Assembly (NCBI RefSeq): GCF_963678635.1
Contig: NC_087063.1
Span: forward strand, 33,540,682 to 33,604,681
DNA from: Symsagittifera roscoffensis
Taxonomy: Eukaryota > Xenacoelomorpha > Acoela > Convolutidae
Direction of reading: 5' to 3'
DNA: 64,000 nt
Shown piece after piece: positions 29,401 through 38,412 of the stretch. Below the pieces are notes generated by a model. It did no database searches. It saw only the letters and a program-made list of their open reading frames with translations, and had not been told where the DNA came from. Position 1 is the stretch's first letter, and each line of letters begins with the position of its first letter. A program made the position numbers and the translations under genes.

Positions 29401-32400
29401 GTAGGGGTTTTCTCGAACTTCACTGGGTGATCGGCGAGGGTGAGAGAGAGCTTGGTCTTATTGTTGTTCTCCGCTGGATCTAGCGTGAACACAGTGTAGC
29501 AGCACTTGCTTTCGGCCGCGTCCTCGTACTGTGCAAGCTGGACTTTCCAGCGGGAGCACCACTCCGTGACCGCATCTAGGGCCGGTTGAAGCTTGGTGGC
29601 GCATTTCTTAAGCTCTCGGTCGGAGGCAACCAGTGCAGTGTCATTGGCAAAGAGGCTGAGGCCACAGTCCGGGGCTCTGTCATGGACTGTCTGCCAGATG
29701 TCGTTGCAATAACAAAGCCACAGCGCTGGTGCCAAGACGGACCCTTGTGGTAGTCCCTCCCTGAAGACACGCTCCTTGCTGAGGGTGTCATTCCAGCGCA
29801 CCCTAGCTCGTCTGTCGGCTAGGAAGCCTTTGATCCAGCGGATCATGCACGTCGGCACCTCTAGGTCCTTCAGCTTCACGTAGAGGGCTGCCTTCCACGT
29901 CTTGTCGTAGGCACGGCTGAAGTCTAGCAAGACGAGGGCGGCACGGCGAGGTTCCTTGGCCTCTAGGCCGTCGAAGATATCTTGGGTCACTCTCGCTAGC
30001 TGTTCTTCGGTGCTTCTGCCTCTACGAAAGCCAGCTTGGCAAGGGGCCAGTTTCTTCTTCGACTCCAGGTGGTAGACGAGGCGGGTGGCGACGAGACGTT
30101 CCGCCAGCTTCGCGGTGCAGCTGGTGAGTGTGACTGGTCGGTAGCTGCTGGGTTTCTCCTTGGCCTTCCCTTTCCCTTTGAAGATGGGTATGATAATCGC
30201 CCTTCTCCAACCGTGGGGAGTGTTGCCAGAGTCCCAGGAGTGGTTTATCAGATGGAGGAGGGTTTCCTCTGCGGATGGGGGAAGATGTTTCAGCATTTCG
30301 TTGCTGATCTCGTCATGTCCCGGGCTCTTCCTGTTCTTCAGGTTTCTGAGGCCACATCTCAGCTGCCTGAGGCTGAAGGCGCTGCAGGCGTTCTCTTTGT
30401 TGCAACCGCGTTCCTGCTTGAGGATTGTCCGGGCTTGTCTGGTGGTCGGACGGTCCTCGCGGCTGTGTTCCACTCTAGAGACTTTTGCATAGATCTGGCA
30501 GAACAGGTCCGCCTTCTGTCGATCTGTGACAGCGTCCCGGAGTGGTTGGCCGGCATCACCAGAGCGTTTGATGGTAGCTGAATCCTTCTGTTGGCCACCA
30601 TCTCCACGGAAGTTCTTGAGAGTCCGAAATAGGTCGGTGTCCAGGCTCATCTCGTTGCACTTAGAGTCCCAGAACCGCTGCTTCTTTTTCTTGATGGTGC
30701 TGTCGGCTTGCGCCCGCTTCTCTTTATAGGACTGGATGTTCTCGATCGTCGGGCTAGTTTCAGCGTCTTTCCTGGCCTTCTCTCTTTCTGTTTTTGCTTT
30801 CTTGCAGGCGTCGCTCCAGAATGGCCTGTTACGGCCTTTCCGTGCCCCTTTCGGGATGGCAAGTTTGGCAGCACGAAGGACCGACTTCAGGAAGTTGCTA
30901 TTCTCTTCTTCCAGGCTTCTTCCTTCGGGCTTCATGGTGCTGAGGGCGTCCCGGAAGGCATTCCAGTCTGCCTTCTTGTAGCACCACTTTGGCTGTGGTC
31001 TAGCCTGTCTAGCCCGTTTGTGCGGGAGGTCACAGATAATCGGCAGATGGTCGGACCCGACATCCTCGCCTGTCTTCCAGCTGGTCCGGATGTCCTCTGC
31101 TATGTCTCCGGAGCAGATGGTGAGGTCGGGGGATGAGTGACCTCCAGTAGCCGGGTTTGTTCTCGTGTGGGTGTCGTGTCGCAGTCGTTATTAAACCTTC
31201 GTAACTTCTACTCCCCAGCGCACTTGGTCTAGAGGTAATGAAGTTGGCTTTACGAAGAATGGTAAGGCAACCGAGTCCTGCCCGGAACTTGTTTTTTTCC
31301 GTGTCTGACATCGATTTTTTTTCCGGGGAAACATTGAAAAAATTATAATTCGTTTTACAGTTTGTAAACTTATGTTTCGTCGGCTTAGCTGCCATACCAC
31401 GAGTTGTTTTGCTCCAACCAGTTTTGATTGTAGTCTTTTACAACATCTGTAGGTTTTAAAAATTCTCTATTGTTTTGTCGTCTTAGCGAACTTACTTTTA
31501 AAATGATTAATCGTGTTTTAAATAAATCAGGTCGGTTGATAGTATAAAAGTACGTTCAAACTCTTTAAAGCGATCAGGTTTTTTTATGACAACAATTTCC
31601 TTTGCTATTTTTTGATTTCGACTCAATTGATGTCTAATCACATGTTGTAGGCTTAGAGAACGTCCGTAAAAAATACTAAAAGCTTGCTTTATGCTAGTTG
31701 TTGTGTTTCTTGTCTGTTTTTCTGAGATTCATTTTTTCGTATTTAAAAAAAAAACTTGATTTTTTGTAGCAACGGTTTCCTCCAACGTTTTTTGGATCAA
31801 TTGGCATCTAACCACGTGTTCTTTACTTAATGAACGCTTGGAACATGCTAAAAACTTGCTTAAAGCTAGTTTGTGTTTCTTGTTTGTTTTCTGAGATTGA
31901 ATTGATTAGCTTTTTCATGACCAATTTTGTTTGCCATTTTTTGGGTTCGGATCAATTGATGTCTTACCACGTTTTGTTGGCTTGATTAAAGCTCGGAAAA
32001 TGCTAAAAGCTTGTTTTTTTGCTAGTGGTTGTTTTTCTAATCTCTTTTTCTGAGATTGACTTTTTCTTATTTCCAACTCACTCACTATTTGAAAACACGT
32101 AATGTTACGCTTTTGTTTTAGCGAAGGCCTGCTTCGCCTCTGTGTTGATGAAAATGTTGTGATGTGAGCCAGCTATCTTACTAAATACAATATCAATTTA
32201 TCTAGTAGTATCACCTAAGAAACATTTAATTTGGGCAGTAAAAACTTGCTGTAGTTTTCTTAAATATGATTCATCCCCTGACTAAAAGACCCAGTAAAAA
32301 TATTTTCATTTGATTTTTTTTTAAACTGGAAATTATCATGCCTCTTCTGAAAGATTAGAAAAGAACTTATTACCAAGTTATGTCCAAAATTAGCAGTTAA

Positions 32401-33201
32401 CTGAACATAGACGAGCAAAAAAAACATCATTCAAGGACATATAACCACATTTATTGAAAAATCTTTTGATGGGAGCTGTACCATTTTGGAACGACATACG
32501 TGATCATATTGTATTGAAAAACGCTTCAACATATAATTCCATTAAATTAAGACTGATTTTTTGTCATAATCTTTATTTCGAAGATAAAACTGTGATAACC
32601 TATGGAAAGATGGCTTAAATTTATATTACGAATTTAAATAGTCATGTTATTGCTGTTTTTAATCTAGCTTAGCGTAATTTTTTTTGTTAGATTAATCTAC
32701 CACAGTTCATTTTTGATTCAATTCATTACGAATAAAGTGGTCGACCATTTTTGATAAAGAAAATAAAAGCGGTTGGACTAGACGGCGGCCATTGTTGATA
32801 GAGCAAAAAAATGTGGTTGGACTACACTAATTTCTAGGTTACATAATCTTGTAACATTATGCTTCTTAATGATGCATGGTTCTTGTTATAGTGAAAATAG
32901 CGGATGCCCGGATTCGGCTCAGAATTGCAGTCAGTTTAAATTGAAGCTGTCGAAAAGAAATACATTAATAACCATGCTTTTTCTTTTTTCTCAGGTATTC
33001 GGCATGTGTTTCCTGGGAATGGACTTTCTTAATCTACATTGGTTCCGTCTCATGTGTCTAGTACTGGTACGCGCGGCCAAAGCCAGACTCATTAATGTGA
33101 AGAGCAAACTGAAGCTGCACTTCCGATTCCAGGAGGACGACGAGGAAGAGGTTTTCTATGACGCCCAGGACTTAGACGTATCCCACTTCTCCCCAATTTG
33201 A
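23145..33201 (+). CDS. TLCD4: TLC-domain membrane protein, TLCD4/TMEM56-like, four exons
   Basis: Exons 23145-23419, 24810-25074, 25264-25410 and 32995-33201 join in frame (phases 2, 0, 0) to 297 residues, close to the ~260 of TLCD4. All introns have GT...AG ends (GTTTGT, GTGAGT and GTCAGC donors; TTTCAAG, TTCAAAG and TTTCTCAG acceptors). The protein has several hydrophobic segments: LLFTILWRFL, TLHSIIVSLLAVWILYY, MAFSCGYFLSDIYVLL, ISAIGTFYVAV, MVMLLVFFLCRIL and MDFLNLHWF. TLC signatures are WNTYVVSTLHS, SDIYVLLRYDYLFGKKVELIHH and LHEFSTPIVNLRWF. TLC proteins act in ER or plasma-membrane lipid handling; the precise role of TLCD4 is not settled. Intron 3 is 7.6 kb because it holds a LINE and other repeats. 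The last exon is duplicated at 56557-56763. Confidence 0.85.
23420..24809 (+). other. TLCD4-like intron 1
   Basis: AT-rich intron with many T-runs. It contains one copy of a dispersed repeat (23958-24695) that begins with the hairpin CCCTTGCGATAAGCAAGGG. Nothing in it looks coding. Confidence 0.65.
23958..24695 (+). repeat. Dispersed repeat B, copy in intron 1
   Basis: Starts with the hairpin ACCCTTGCGATAAGCAAGGG and TTGCAATCGG and ends near GCTTCGCGTGAGCCC. An internal tRNA-like part has GGGTTCGAAACT (B-box-like) near 24148. The same order (hairpin, tRNA-like part, GCTTCGCCTC...GTGAGCC end) is seen at 27793-32180 and 54715-55735. Divergence is high, so borders are approximate. Confidence 0.5.
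24810..25074 (+). CDS. TLCD4: TLCD4-like exon 2
   Basis: Acceptor TTGTTTCAAG, donor GGCAAA/GTGAGT, 265 bases, phase 2 in and 0 out. Encodes the TLC core with the conserved HH (VELIHHVISAIG) and the LHEFSTPIVNLRWF signature. Confidence 0.85.
25264..25410 (+). CDS. TLCD4: TLCD4-like exon 3
   Basis: Acceptor ATTCAAAG, donor GTCAAG/GTCAGC, 147 bases, phase 0 at both ends. Encodes a hydrophobic segment (AVCMVMLLVFFLCRILPI) and the loop IPVCFFGTKHECN. Confidence 0.8.
25411..26257 (+). other. TLCD4-like intron 3, part before the duplicated block
   Basis: AT-rich and non-coding. It contains dispersed repeat A (25514-26059). The duplicated block begins at 26258. Confidence 0.6.
25514..26059 (+). repeat. 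Dispersed repeat A, copy 1
   Basis: Shares the order GTGTGTTT, GGGTCGAGTGACATATCA, TGTGTCGAGAAAAAC, TCAGATCTTTTTATCA, GTGCTACTTGCACAG, CCGGCTATCCTTGTT with 27079-27632 and, more weakly, 41511-42050. Non-coding; family unidentified. Confidence 0.6.
26855..26933 (+). repeat. Short tandem repeat (CAACGCTCAAAAATTGGGCAGT)-like, 3 units
   Basis: Two close units containing ACAACGCTCAAAAATTGG plus CAGTA, and a third shortened one (ACAACGCATTAAGTTGGGCAG). The same array is at 53895-53973 in copy 2. Confidence 0.7.
27079..27632 (+). repeat. Dispersed repeat A, copy 2
   Basis: Contains CGGTCGAGTGATGTATCA, CACCGTGTCGAGAAAAAC and GTGCTACTTGCACAGCATCC in the same order as the copy at 25514. Lies in TLCD4-like intron 3 and recurs at 54118-54565 through the block duplication. 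Confidence 0.65.
27890..27911. repeat. 22-bp target-site duplication of the LINE, left copy
   Basis: Starts TTATTAAACC and ends GTAACTTCT; identical over 22 bases to 31188-31209. The empty site in copy 2 (near 54810-54836) has the sequence once, followed directly by the same ACTCCCCAGCGC. Confidence 0.95.
27912..31187 (-). mobile_element. GC-rich non-LTR retrotransposon (I/Jockey-like with RNase H), 5'-truncated
   Basis: Flanked by a perfect 22-bp target duplication and absent from copy 2 of the block, so its borders are exact. Reading on the minus strand: C-terminal end of an AP endonuclease, reverse transcriptase, RNase H, a Cys-His end motif, then a 3' end GAAGCAAGAAGAAGC that may be a short GAA-rich tail. 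It is cut within the endonuclease, the usual result of incomplete target-primed reverse transcription. GC content is far above its surroundings. Confidence 0.95.
27939..31187 (-). pseudogene. LINE ORF2 remnant: endonuclease end, RT, RNase H, Cys-His motif
   Basis: At the 5' border the reading frame enters mid-endonuclease (SSPDLTICSGDI, final VGSDHLPII). RT motifs from about 30330: KNRKSPGHDEI, SSYRPVTLTS, AGFRRGRSTEEQL, LLDFSRAYDKTW and GLPQGSVLAPALW. The catalytic box reads FAND near 29655 instead of FADD, so one essential Asp is lost. A frameshift occurs near 29090 and a second break near 28535, inside RNase H (IWTDGSVQ before, FVWVPAHCGLEGNECAD after). The end has CLDCGEPDTVNHIFNC. RT plus RNase H in this order is typical of the I/R1/Jockey group. 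At least three disabling changes are visible, although the insertion postdates, or is polymorphic with respect to, the block duplication. Confidence 0.9.
31188..31209. repeat. 22-bp target-site duplication of the LINE, right copy
   Basis: Identical to 27890-27911; see that entry. The following ACTCCCCAGCGCAC continues as in the empty site of copy 2. Confidence 0.95.
31574..32062 (+). repeat. Three ~165-bp tandem repeats inside repeat B
   Basis: Each unit has, in order, a T-run with ATGACAA or equivalent, TTGGATCAATTGGCATCTAA-like sequence, CACGTGTT, GCTAAAAGCTTG, GCTAG-TTGTGTTTCTTG and CTGAGATTGA. Units start near 31575, 31757 and 31900. The same three units occur at 55090-55620. Confidence 0.75.
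32181..32994 (+). other. TLCD4-like intron 3, last part
   Basis: AT-rich and non-coding, running up to the acceptor TTCTTTTTTCTCAG at 32981-32994. A local near-repeat of GCGGTTGGACTAGACGGCGG and GTGGTTGGACTA occurs at 32770-32827. Confidence 0.6.
32995..33201 (+). CDS. TLCD4: TLCD4-like exon 4 (last)
   Basis: Acceptor TTTTTTCTCAG, phase 0. 68 codons and TGA. Encodes the last hydrophobic segment (VFGMCFLGMDFLNLHWFRLM) and a charged tail (FQEDDEEEVFYDAQDLD). Its protein is identical to that of the copy at 56557-56763. Confidence 0.85.
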   Translation, partial: VFGMCFLGMDFLNLHWFRLMCLVLVRAAKARLINVKSKLKLHFRFQEDDEEEVFYDAQDLDVSHFSPI

Positions 33202-33645
33202 AACATTCAGTTGGACTCACTCCACATTTTCCGAATTTAACAGAAATCAGACTTTTACAATTGAAAAGAAAGGAGACAAATTTATCAGACGAGACTCCGA
33301 CCCAAGAACGTGCTACCCAAGTACCTAAGTGGTTAATTGTTATTTAACTTATCAGAGTATAACCTGTTTTTCGTAACGACTACTTACACTTCAGGTCACA
33401 ACTGCGAAGCAAACTGGGCCTCGAATTGCATTGTATCTGGGATATGAATTAGTATTGTTTATATGTCGTTTAGTACTGCTTTGCTCTGTTTTGAGAGTTA
33501 GTTACGTAATCTCAACATAGTTGTTTTCAAAGGGATGTGTTTTGATCAAAGCCAAAGCCCACAGCCTCTAGTTTAAGGACTGGTACGCGCGGCCAAAGCC
33601 AGACTCATTAATGTGAAGACTCATTAATTGTAGTCAGGATTTAAC
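33202..33645. other. 3' flank of TLCD4-like gene
   Basis: Probable 3' UTR and AT-rich spacer. A fragment of exon 4 is repeated at 33579-33617: TGGTACGCGCGGCCAAAGCC and the adjoining AGACTCATTAATGTGAAGA, matching exon 4 near 33065-33103. I see no other feature. Confidence 0.6.
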
Positions 33646-34022
33646 CTGGGGCGGATTGAGGGGGGGGGGGGGTGTCGCCTCCTTTGAAATTGTTTTAGAC
33701 ATCAAACTTTGGCTGTCCGACCCTAAAATTTTATAAAGGTGGGTTAGGCGCCAATAAATGCTAATTTCGATGGAAGGGCGCGCCAAAAAAACGAGTTTTT
33801 GGTCAACATTTTCCAAAAAGTGCCTGAAAACGCCCTTTGGCCTGTTTTTTGACAAACTCGCCTGCGGTGCTGAAAGTTTGGTCAAAATAGGGTCTTCATA
33901 AAGATTTGGGAGAGCTTCGAAAATCAATTTGGTTGCAAAAAAAAAAGGTTGACAAATATTTCGATTTTTTTTTTTTGAAAATCCGCTCCTTCCTCTTCGA
34001 AAAATTCCCAGATCCGCCCCTG
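33646..34022. mobile_element. hAT-type MITE, copy 1 of block
   Basis: Ends CTGGGGCGGATTGAGGGG and CAGATCCGCCCCTG are imperfect terminal inverted repeats like those of the pair at 44688-45416. Flanking octamers GATTTAAC and GCTTGAAC match at 6 of 8 positions, an aged target duplication. A G-run of 14 lies next to the left end. No ORF. The same insertion is at 57214-57591, so it predates the block duplication. Confidence 0.8.
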
Positions 34023-34633
34023 GCTTGAACAGTGCAATTTTTCGAGCTTGTCAAATAGCACAGCCTTGTCCTCTTATAATCGGTAATTGAGCTGCTGTTG
34101 TTTTTAATCTATTTTGCTAGAATTGCGCCGAGAAGTGAGAAAATGTAACCAAAATTTAACCTTTGCTATCGTTGAAGCATTTTGATAGATGATAACCAGT
34201 CATCTAAACTGTATTGATTTTTGGTTAATAGTCTGAAGCTTAGCGGAAGAAAAACAGCGTCCGAAATTCAGCTTACCAGCTAACCTCATTTGGTTCTTAT
34301 AAAAGTGATGGTTTCAATTTTGTCAAAGTTTAAAACGGAGGAATGGGATTCAGCAAATGAACTATTTGAATGAAGTCTCCGATGAATTGTCAGCCATAGA
34401 AGGATGAAAGGGCAGTCTCAACGGGATTTTATATCTAAATTTTAAATAGCAGGTAGCTATTCGACTTCGCACTTATGCTTTGTTATTTTGATTTCTCCAA
34501 CAAAAGGTACTTTAGTTGCTTCAGTATGAACAATTAGTTCTTAAGCGTTAGAAATGAAAATTTTTGAATCATGAAATTTCTTGTAACCATGTGTCGCAAA
34601 TTATGCTCTGTTAAATGTTTTATTTTTCTTTGA
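34023..34633. other. AT-rich spacer
   Basis: No coding or structural feature recognised. Confidence 0.5.
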
Positions 34634-35050
34634 AGAGTCAATGAACGTTCTGAAGACTCTTATATAGGTCGTGATGATTTTGTATTTTTTTTTCGTAGAA
34701 AGTCTTCAAAATTTGTTCACGCTCAAATTTGATTTTTGTGGTTTGAGTTTTTTCAGTTCCTTTCTTTTGTTAAAAGGAGGGCCAATTCCACTATCCAACA
34801 GCAAAAGTAAAAAGGTCATGAAAAGCGTGATAGACTCCAAGTTTACGAAAGTGTGGTTTTGTTTTAATTTTCAAAATTCCCAGCGCAAAAAAAATTACCT
34901 ATTGATCCAGAGTTCTCAAATTGGGCTGACTTCATCAAATTCCAATCATATTATTTTCTTTAAGGCCATATACTTTTTCCTTGAATTTCGAAATTTGAAC
35001 TTTTAAAAAATGTGTTTTTTTTTTCTGTTTCCTTGCGTTCATTGGCTTTT
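34634..35050. repeat. Dispersed repeat C, copy R1
   Basis: Starts AGAGTCAATGAACGTTCTGA and ends GTTCATTGGCTTTT, imperfect terminal inverted repeats. The interior (ATAGGTCGTGATGATTTT, GTTCACGCTCAAATTTGATT, GTTAAAAGGAGGGCCAATTCC) matches 36061-36527. Its counterpart in copy 2 starts at 58201 and is truncated. Confidence 0.55.
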
Positions 35051-35745
35051 TTCCAACTGTGTTGGCTTGTTTGTTTTACGTACCTTAAAGGTCGGGGGTT
35101 TGAATCCCATTACGGTCACGGTTGGAGGGGCACCGTGTCATATGCCTCAGGGTGGGACCGTCTACTTTAAATTGGATGACATTGATCTCCACCACGGAAG
35201 CAATGACCTAGATAGATAGGTGGAAGAAGTAGGGCTGGCGCAAAAACAACACAAATCATGAGGAAGTAGCAGAATTGGCTTCATGAACCCTTCCGAAAAT
35301 TCAATCCGGTTTTTCTCGACAATGATTTGTTGAAAATTTTTTAATGTTCGAATAACGACTGAATGGGCTGAATGTGATATATCAATCGGACCATTCTGAT
35401 GATTTTTTGTGGTATTTGGTTTTGTGTGGAAAAATAAACGTAACAAAAATACAAACACAGTCTCTCTCCAATAGCAATCGTCAAAACAAAATTTAGCGTT
35501 TAACATTCCAATTATGGAAAAGGTAATAAATCTAACATTGGTTGCTTGCGTTGACGAAGTGCTGCTACGCCTAGTTGTGTAAATTTTCGATCATTAAATT
35601 TTAGGTTTACGTTGCTGAATAATGAGGCACAATCAAAAGTAACTTTCTGCTGTTCAAAAAACCCAGTGCTTTAAAAAGAATCATTAACCAAAATGTTTTG
35701 TTGAGCAAAGTTCAGAAATCAATTGGTAGTTTTCAGAGGTTAACG

Positions 35746-37608
35746 ATGAGTGGCGGTGCCTCTGACGCATTGCTGAAAGAAGGGGTGTGGCTAGGCCACA
35801 GGTCGGCAACGACCTCAGAAGGAGCCTTTTTCTGTGCCCAGGCAGGTACGCTTTCCCCGCCGACAGTAGGAAACAACCCACATGGGTCAGTCCACTTTGA
35901 CAAGAGTGCCAAAGGAAAGGGAAACAGGGGTCAGAACAGGTCTAGAAACAACAGTTACAGAAACAGAAGAGACTCCAAGTCGCCAAACTCTCAACAGAAT
36001 CACCAGCAGCAGGTAGCTAAAGCTCGTAAAGTGAGATTTCTATTAAAAAGCGACTGTTAGAGAGTAATGAACGTAGTGAGTACTCTTAGATAGGTCGTGC
36101 TGATTTTTTTGCTTATTTTTTTTTGGGAAAAGGCTTCAAATTTGTTCTACGCTCAAGTTTGATTCTTCGCGGTTTGAATTGTGATTTGTTTTCAATTTCA
36201 GTGCATTTCCATTGTTAAAAGGAAGGCAAACTCCACTATCGAACAGTGAAAGTGTAAAGACTTCGAATCGAATCGACTTCTAAATCGACTTATTTCGAAA
36301 ATGGAAATTAATTATTTCGAAATAAAAGTATAAGCGAATTAAAAATTTAACCTATTGATCCAGTTTTCTCAAAATGGACTAATTTTAGCATAGAAGTGTC
36401 CATCATTAATTGTGCTACAAATTCAAAAAGCTTTAGGCTATCTATTTTTTTCGAAATTCAAAAGTTGAAGGTTTTTGAAAAAAAAAACAAGTCCGTTTTT
36501 TTTCAGTTTCCTTGCATTCATTACTCTTTTCCAACTGTCAGGTGGCTATGTTCTTCCTTTCCCGGGCTTGCAAGTTTTATATACATAATTTTGTTTTTAT
36601 GGTTAAATGTTAACATGTCAACAAGCAATAAGCGTATCATGTCTGACTTAATACAATGACTTAATACAATGACTTCCGTAAACTTTGCTTTGCGTTAAAT
36701 GTACATTAAGGCAAAAATATTCCAATAATTAGTCATGATTTATAGAATGGTAGCAGTCATGGGCATAAACAGAACGGAGTAAACTACCATCACAACAATT
36801 ACTGGGACCAGAATCAGTACTATAGTCATCATAACCACAACTACATCAGAGGCAGCATGTATCAGGGTGCTCAGAGGGGATCCAACGGACCTCAGTACCA
36901 TCGAAACCAGCAGTTCTACTCCTCTCATCACCAGCAGTTCGGGGAACTGAAACAACACATAGCAGATGCACGACAGACTATCCAAAGGGCTCTAAGACAC
37001 TCAGGGAATCGAAACAGTTGGGGAGACCAGCATGGTGGTGGTTATAGGCGAAGTGGGGGTTCCAGGAACAACTCGGGATCCGAAGGTAGCTGGGGAGGTA
37101 ATCGAAGAGGAGGCCGGAGGGACTCGAGGAGGAACAGTCAGAAAGATCAGCAGGGTCAAAGTGTTCAGAACAACCATCATCAGCAAAATCACCATGACAA
37201 CAGTCAGAATAAGAACAAAGGAACGAAGAGAACGAGAACTGTGAGTTTTGGAGACACTGTCAGTGAGCAGCTGAGTGGCAGAATCAGAGACCTAGAGAGC
37301 GAGAACAGCGAATTGCACAAGTGTAATTAATCACTTTTTTTTTAGTGAATGTTTTTGCAACCACTACCTGATCAATTATTTGCGCATGCTGGATTGTTTT
37401 AATCTAGCGCTGATTTTTAAGTCTATCTTATTTGTTTGATAGCTTATTCATGTAGTGAAATAGAATGTGTATTTATTGCATTTGAGGATGCATTTATTCA
37501 TATTTATTCATTTTTGGTTTATGTTCAGTGACAGAGAAACTGGAGAGTAAAGTTACAGAACTACTAGACAGAGTTCAGAAACTGGAAGTGACTCATGAAG
37601 TGCAGTAG
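35746..37608 (+). CDS. His/Gln/Asn/Arg-rich coiled-coil protein, three exons (copy 1)
   Basis: Exons 35746-36030, 36746-37322 and 37529-37608 join in frame (phases 0 and 1) to 313 residues. The donor of exon 1 is GTAAA/GTGAGA (an alternative is CAG/GTAGCT just before), the acceptor of exon 2 is GATTTATAG, the donor of exon 2 is AAGT/GTAATT, and the acceptor of exon 3 is TTTATGTTCAG. The N-terminus (MSGGASDALLKEGVWLGHRS) is unique. The middle is low-complexity and rich in Asn, His, Gln, Tyr, Arg and Gly with RGG-like pieces (GGYRRSGGSR, GNRRGGRR). The C-terminus is a leucine coiled coil (ELHKLTEKLESKVTELL) whose register runs unbroken across the exon 2/3 junction, supporting the splice. Composition suggests RNA binding or condensate formation; I do not recognise the family. 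The ATG at 35746 is preceded by TTTTCAG/AGG, a possible acceptor of a 5' UTR intron. Confidence 0.7.
36061..36527. repeat. Dispersed repeat C, copy R2, inside intron 1 of the His/Gln-rich gene
   Basis: Starts AGAGTAATGAACG and ends CATTCATTACTCT, which are inverted repeats of each other (about 12 of 13). The interior matches R1 at 34634. It fills most of the intron. The same element is at 59672-60137. Confidence 0.65.
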
Positions 37609-38358
37609 GTCGATTAGACACCAGACAACAGAAACGAACCCCCGCCATTTATCCAAGAATTCGTCATCATCATCGCAGCAATTCGCACAATGAACATCAG
37701 CAGCAGATGTAATTCGCTGCCCGTCTCTATCAATACTAGAACTGTGATGGATCAAAAACCAATAGACTTCTCTAAAAACTATCTCTTCAAAGGTGCCGGG
37801 AACCTTAATAGCTTATCTGAATTTACAGTCAGAGAAATTGTTACTGATCATTTTGATGAATGTTTGTAGTGGCCTTAAAGTTGTGTAGTCCAAAGAAAAT
37901 TAGTGTATCCAATGCTTGGAATAGTTTTTAACGGAGAGCTTGGGTTCAGACTTGCTTATTGTCATTAAATTGAAAGTAGCACCCTGAGTAGTGCGTGAAT
38001 CACTTGGTAGCTCGCGTAATTCGCTAGCCCGAGCTATCGAGATTAGTCGGTATATACATGTGCAACTGAAAGAATAGGTAGCTCATCTTCAAGCAATCGG
38101 TAGCTCGACACAACTGGGAACGATAAAAAACAGCAGACATAAGGAAATAAACAAATAATAACACAAGGATAGCTTGTGTTATAGTATGAACATTCTTTTT
38201 TCCAACCTAAGTCGCAATTATTGTTGCGATGCAGTTGTTGCGACAAAATGTGTTCATGTCAAATTTTGATCCAGCTATTAGGTACAGCCAATGCTAAGGA
38301 TATTAACACAGACCAATATATTACAAATAGCACTTTAGCTTCAAGGTATCATGGATCT

Positions 38359-38412
38359 ATAGCGTAGATGTAGGGAAGCAGGCCAGCAGCAAAATAAGAG
38401 GGTTCGAACCTG
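38359..38412 (+). repeat. tRNA-like (SINE-head-like) sequence
   Basis: A-box-like TAGCGTAGATG and B-box GGTTCGAACC about 40 bases apart. No cloverleaf can be closed, so it is not a tRNA gene. The counterpart at 62004-62056 has GGTTCAAACC. Confidence 0.35.

Larger units (their letters stand above)
27793..32180 (+). repeat. Dispersed repeat B, copy in intron 3, split by a LINE
   Basis: Starts with the hairpin ACACTTGCGAGAGCAAGTGT, has a tRNA-like module after the LINE (A-box-like TTGGTCTAGAGG at 31222, B-box-like CAACCGAGTCC at 31268), three ~165-bp internal repeats (31574-32062) and the end AGCGAAGGCCTGCTTCGCC. The minus-strand LINE is inserted just before the tRNA-like module. The uninterrupted counterpart is 54715-55735. 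Confidence 0.65.

Noticed and set aside
28608-31136. Several plus-strand frames of 80-180 codons over the minus-strand LINE
   Set aside because: They are antisense shadows caused by the GC-rich LINE; RT and RNase H motifs are on the minus strand.
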